Shown: positions 31,114-32,000 of the stretch, piece by piece
Layout of the letters: the number at the start of each line of letters is the position of its first letter
How positions within the stretch are numbered: position 1 is the first letter of the stretch
NCBI GenBank assembly: GCA_023664455.1
Contig: JAMPFM010000033.1
Span: 1-32,000 of the forward strand
Length of the DNA stretch: 32,000 nt
Source of the DNA: Blautia sp.
GTDB taxonomy: Bacteria > Bacillota > Clostridia > Lachnospirales > Lachnospiraceae
Direction: 5' to 3'
Made by a program: the position numbers and the translations under genes
Notes under the pieces: model-generated
Told to the model about the DNA's origin: nothing
Databases searched by the model: none
Seen by the model: only the letters and a program-made list of their open reading frames with translations

Positions 31114-32000
31114 ATGGAATCTCTAAAATCGACAGATAGAACGGTATATTTTGATTATTTAAGGGTATTCGCTGCATTTGCCATGATGATAGTGCATATT
31201 TCCGCGCAGAATTGGTATGTGGCGGATGTCAATAGTTTTGAGTGGCAGATGTTTAATTTCTTTGATAGCATCGTTAGGTGGGGAGTGCCGGTTTTCGTGA
31301 TGATAAGCGGTTCTTTATTTTTGTCAAGAGATATTCCTCAGAAAAAGATATTTTCCAAGTATGTGCTAAGAATGGCAACGTCTTTTATGGTATGGTCCTT
31401 CATTTATACACTTTTTTCTGGGGGGGGGTCTAAACAGCAGTATCATTGAACTGATTCAAGGGCATTATCATATGTGGTTTATCCCAATGATAGCGGGGCT
31501 TTATCTTTGCATTCCATTTATAAAACCTATTGCAGTGAGTGAAGGTAAAGTAAAATATTATCTTATTTTGGCCTTTCTATTTGCCTTCATAATTCCTGAA
31601 ACGGTTACAGTGGTCAATGATTTTGGAAACAGATGGTTCATCAAGGGAATTAATACAATTAACAGCACGATTGGCAATGTAGAAGTACATATGATTATGG
31701 GATATGCTGCTTATTTTGTACTGGGGTATTATCTGAACAAAATAGATATTTCCAAAAAGCAGAGAATGATTATTTATTTATTGGGACTGGCGGGCTTTAT
31801 TCTGACAATAACGCTTAGTTTGTCTATTACACTGAAAACCCAGCAGCCATGTGGACAATATTATGGAAATTTTACAGTGAATGTCTTAATGGAAAGCATT
31901 GCGGTTTTCGTTTGGTTTAAATATCGGAAATATGATAAAGCCAGGCTGTATCCAATCATGGCAAAATTATTGAAATACAGCTTTGGTGCATATTTGGTTC
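31114..32000 (+). CDS. Acyltransferase-3 membrane protein, frame broken at a G9 tract, runs off the window
   Basis: The gene starts at ATG 31114 after AGGGAAGGA. The N-terminus YFDYLRVFAAFAMMIVHISAQNWY, with the catalytic-type His in VHIS, and GVPVFVMISGSLFLSRD are typical of acyltransferase-3 (OafA/WecH) integral-membrane O-acyltransferases. At 31420-31428 nine G residues put the reading frame into a stop at 31449. Removing one G gives a continuous frame (GGGLNSSIIEL, then HMWFIPMIAGLYLCIPFI) that stays open to the last base, with several more membrane helices. So the full protein is encoded in two frames here: a slippage-type phase switch, a true mutation or a base-calling error. Confidence 0.85.

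Overview
The window looks like a chromosomal stretch from an anaerobic Firmicute, most likely a Lachnospiraceae (Clostridia) gut or rumen bacterium. The reasons are strong AGGAGG-type ribosome binding sites, lipoprotein sugar-binding proteins, YesM/YesN two-component pairs, paired BlaI/M56 modules, an Rpn-type protein tail with long Glu-Gln-Gly-Ile repeats, and a CUT1-type sugar permease pair with no ATPase of its own. The genus cannot be fixed from the sequence alone.

Layout. (1) 1-2450: the tail of an Rpn-like protein, then a convergent OmpR-type regulator and histidine kinase on the minus strand. (2) 2451-8999: a gene-poor spacer holding two copies of a long nested-hairpin repeat, then a plus-strand operon of a propeller-fused solute-binding lipoprotein, two MalF/MalG-type permeases and a HlyD-like adaptor, closed by a strong terminator. 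(3) 9000-19563: a galactose/glucose (Mgl) uptake and sensing cluster. It holds mglB, mglA, mglC, a small membrane protein, a YesN-like regulator, a YesM-like kinase and two further periplasmic-binding proteins, one of them an MglB paralogue that keeps the sugar-contact residues. Attenuator-like hairpins after mglB and after mglC probably step down expression along the cluster. (4) 19564-22105: a BlaI repressor with an M56 membrane metalloprotease carrying a non-penicillin-binding extracellular domain. Its promoter carries two matched dyads. (5) 22106-23943: an AT-richer two-gene module of an ABC-type AAA ATPase and a small TOPRIM/RloB-like protein, with its own promoter and three related operator-like sites. 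It is the best candidate for a little-described defence-type system. (6) 24100-27198: a second BlaI/M56 module with a different operator and a different sensor domain. (7) 27199-32000: a membrane-anchored amidase, tag glycosylase, a DUF4143-type ATPase preceded by three 33-bp iterated sites, two small unknown genes, and an acyltransferase-3 gene whose reading frame is broken at a run of nine G.

The strongest non-coding signal is a dispersed family of about 150-bp three-tier hairpins: four copies at 2508, 2878, 10591 and 19571, in both orientations. Their outer and innermost stems change sequence between copies yet stay self-complementary around a conserved core. One copy sits between mglB and mglA and is flanked by an exact 13-bp direct repeat. 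Three other gene junctions (7395, 17288, 20275) each carry a separate 39-40 bp direct tandem repeat of unrelated sequence.

All functional names come from reading translated motifs. No database search was run.
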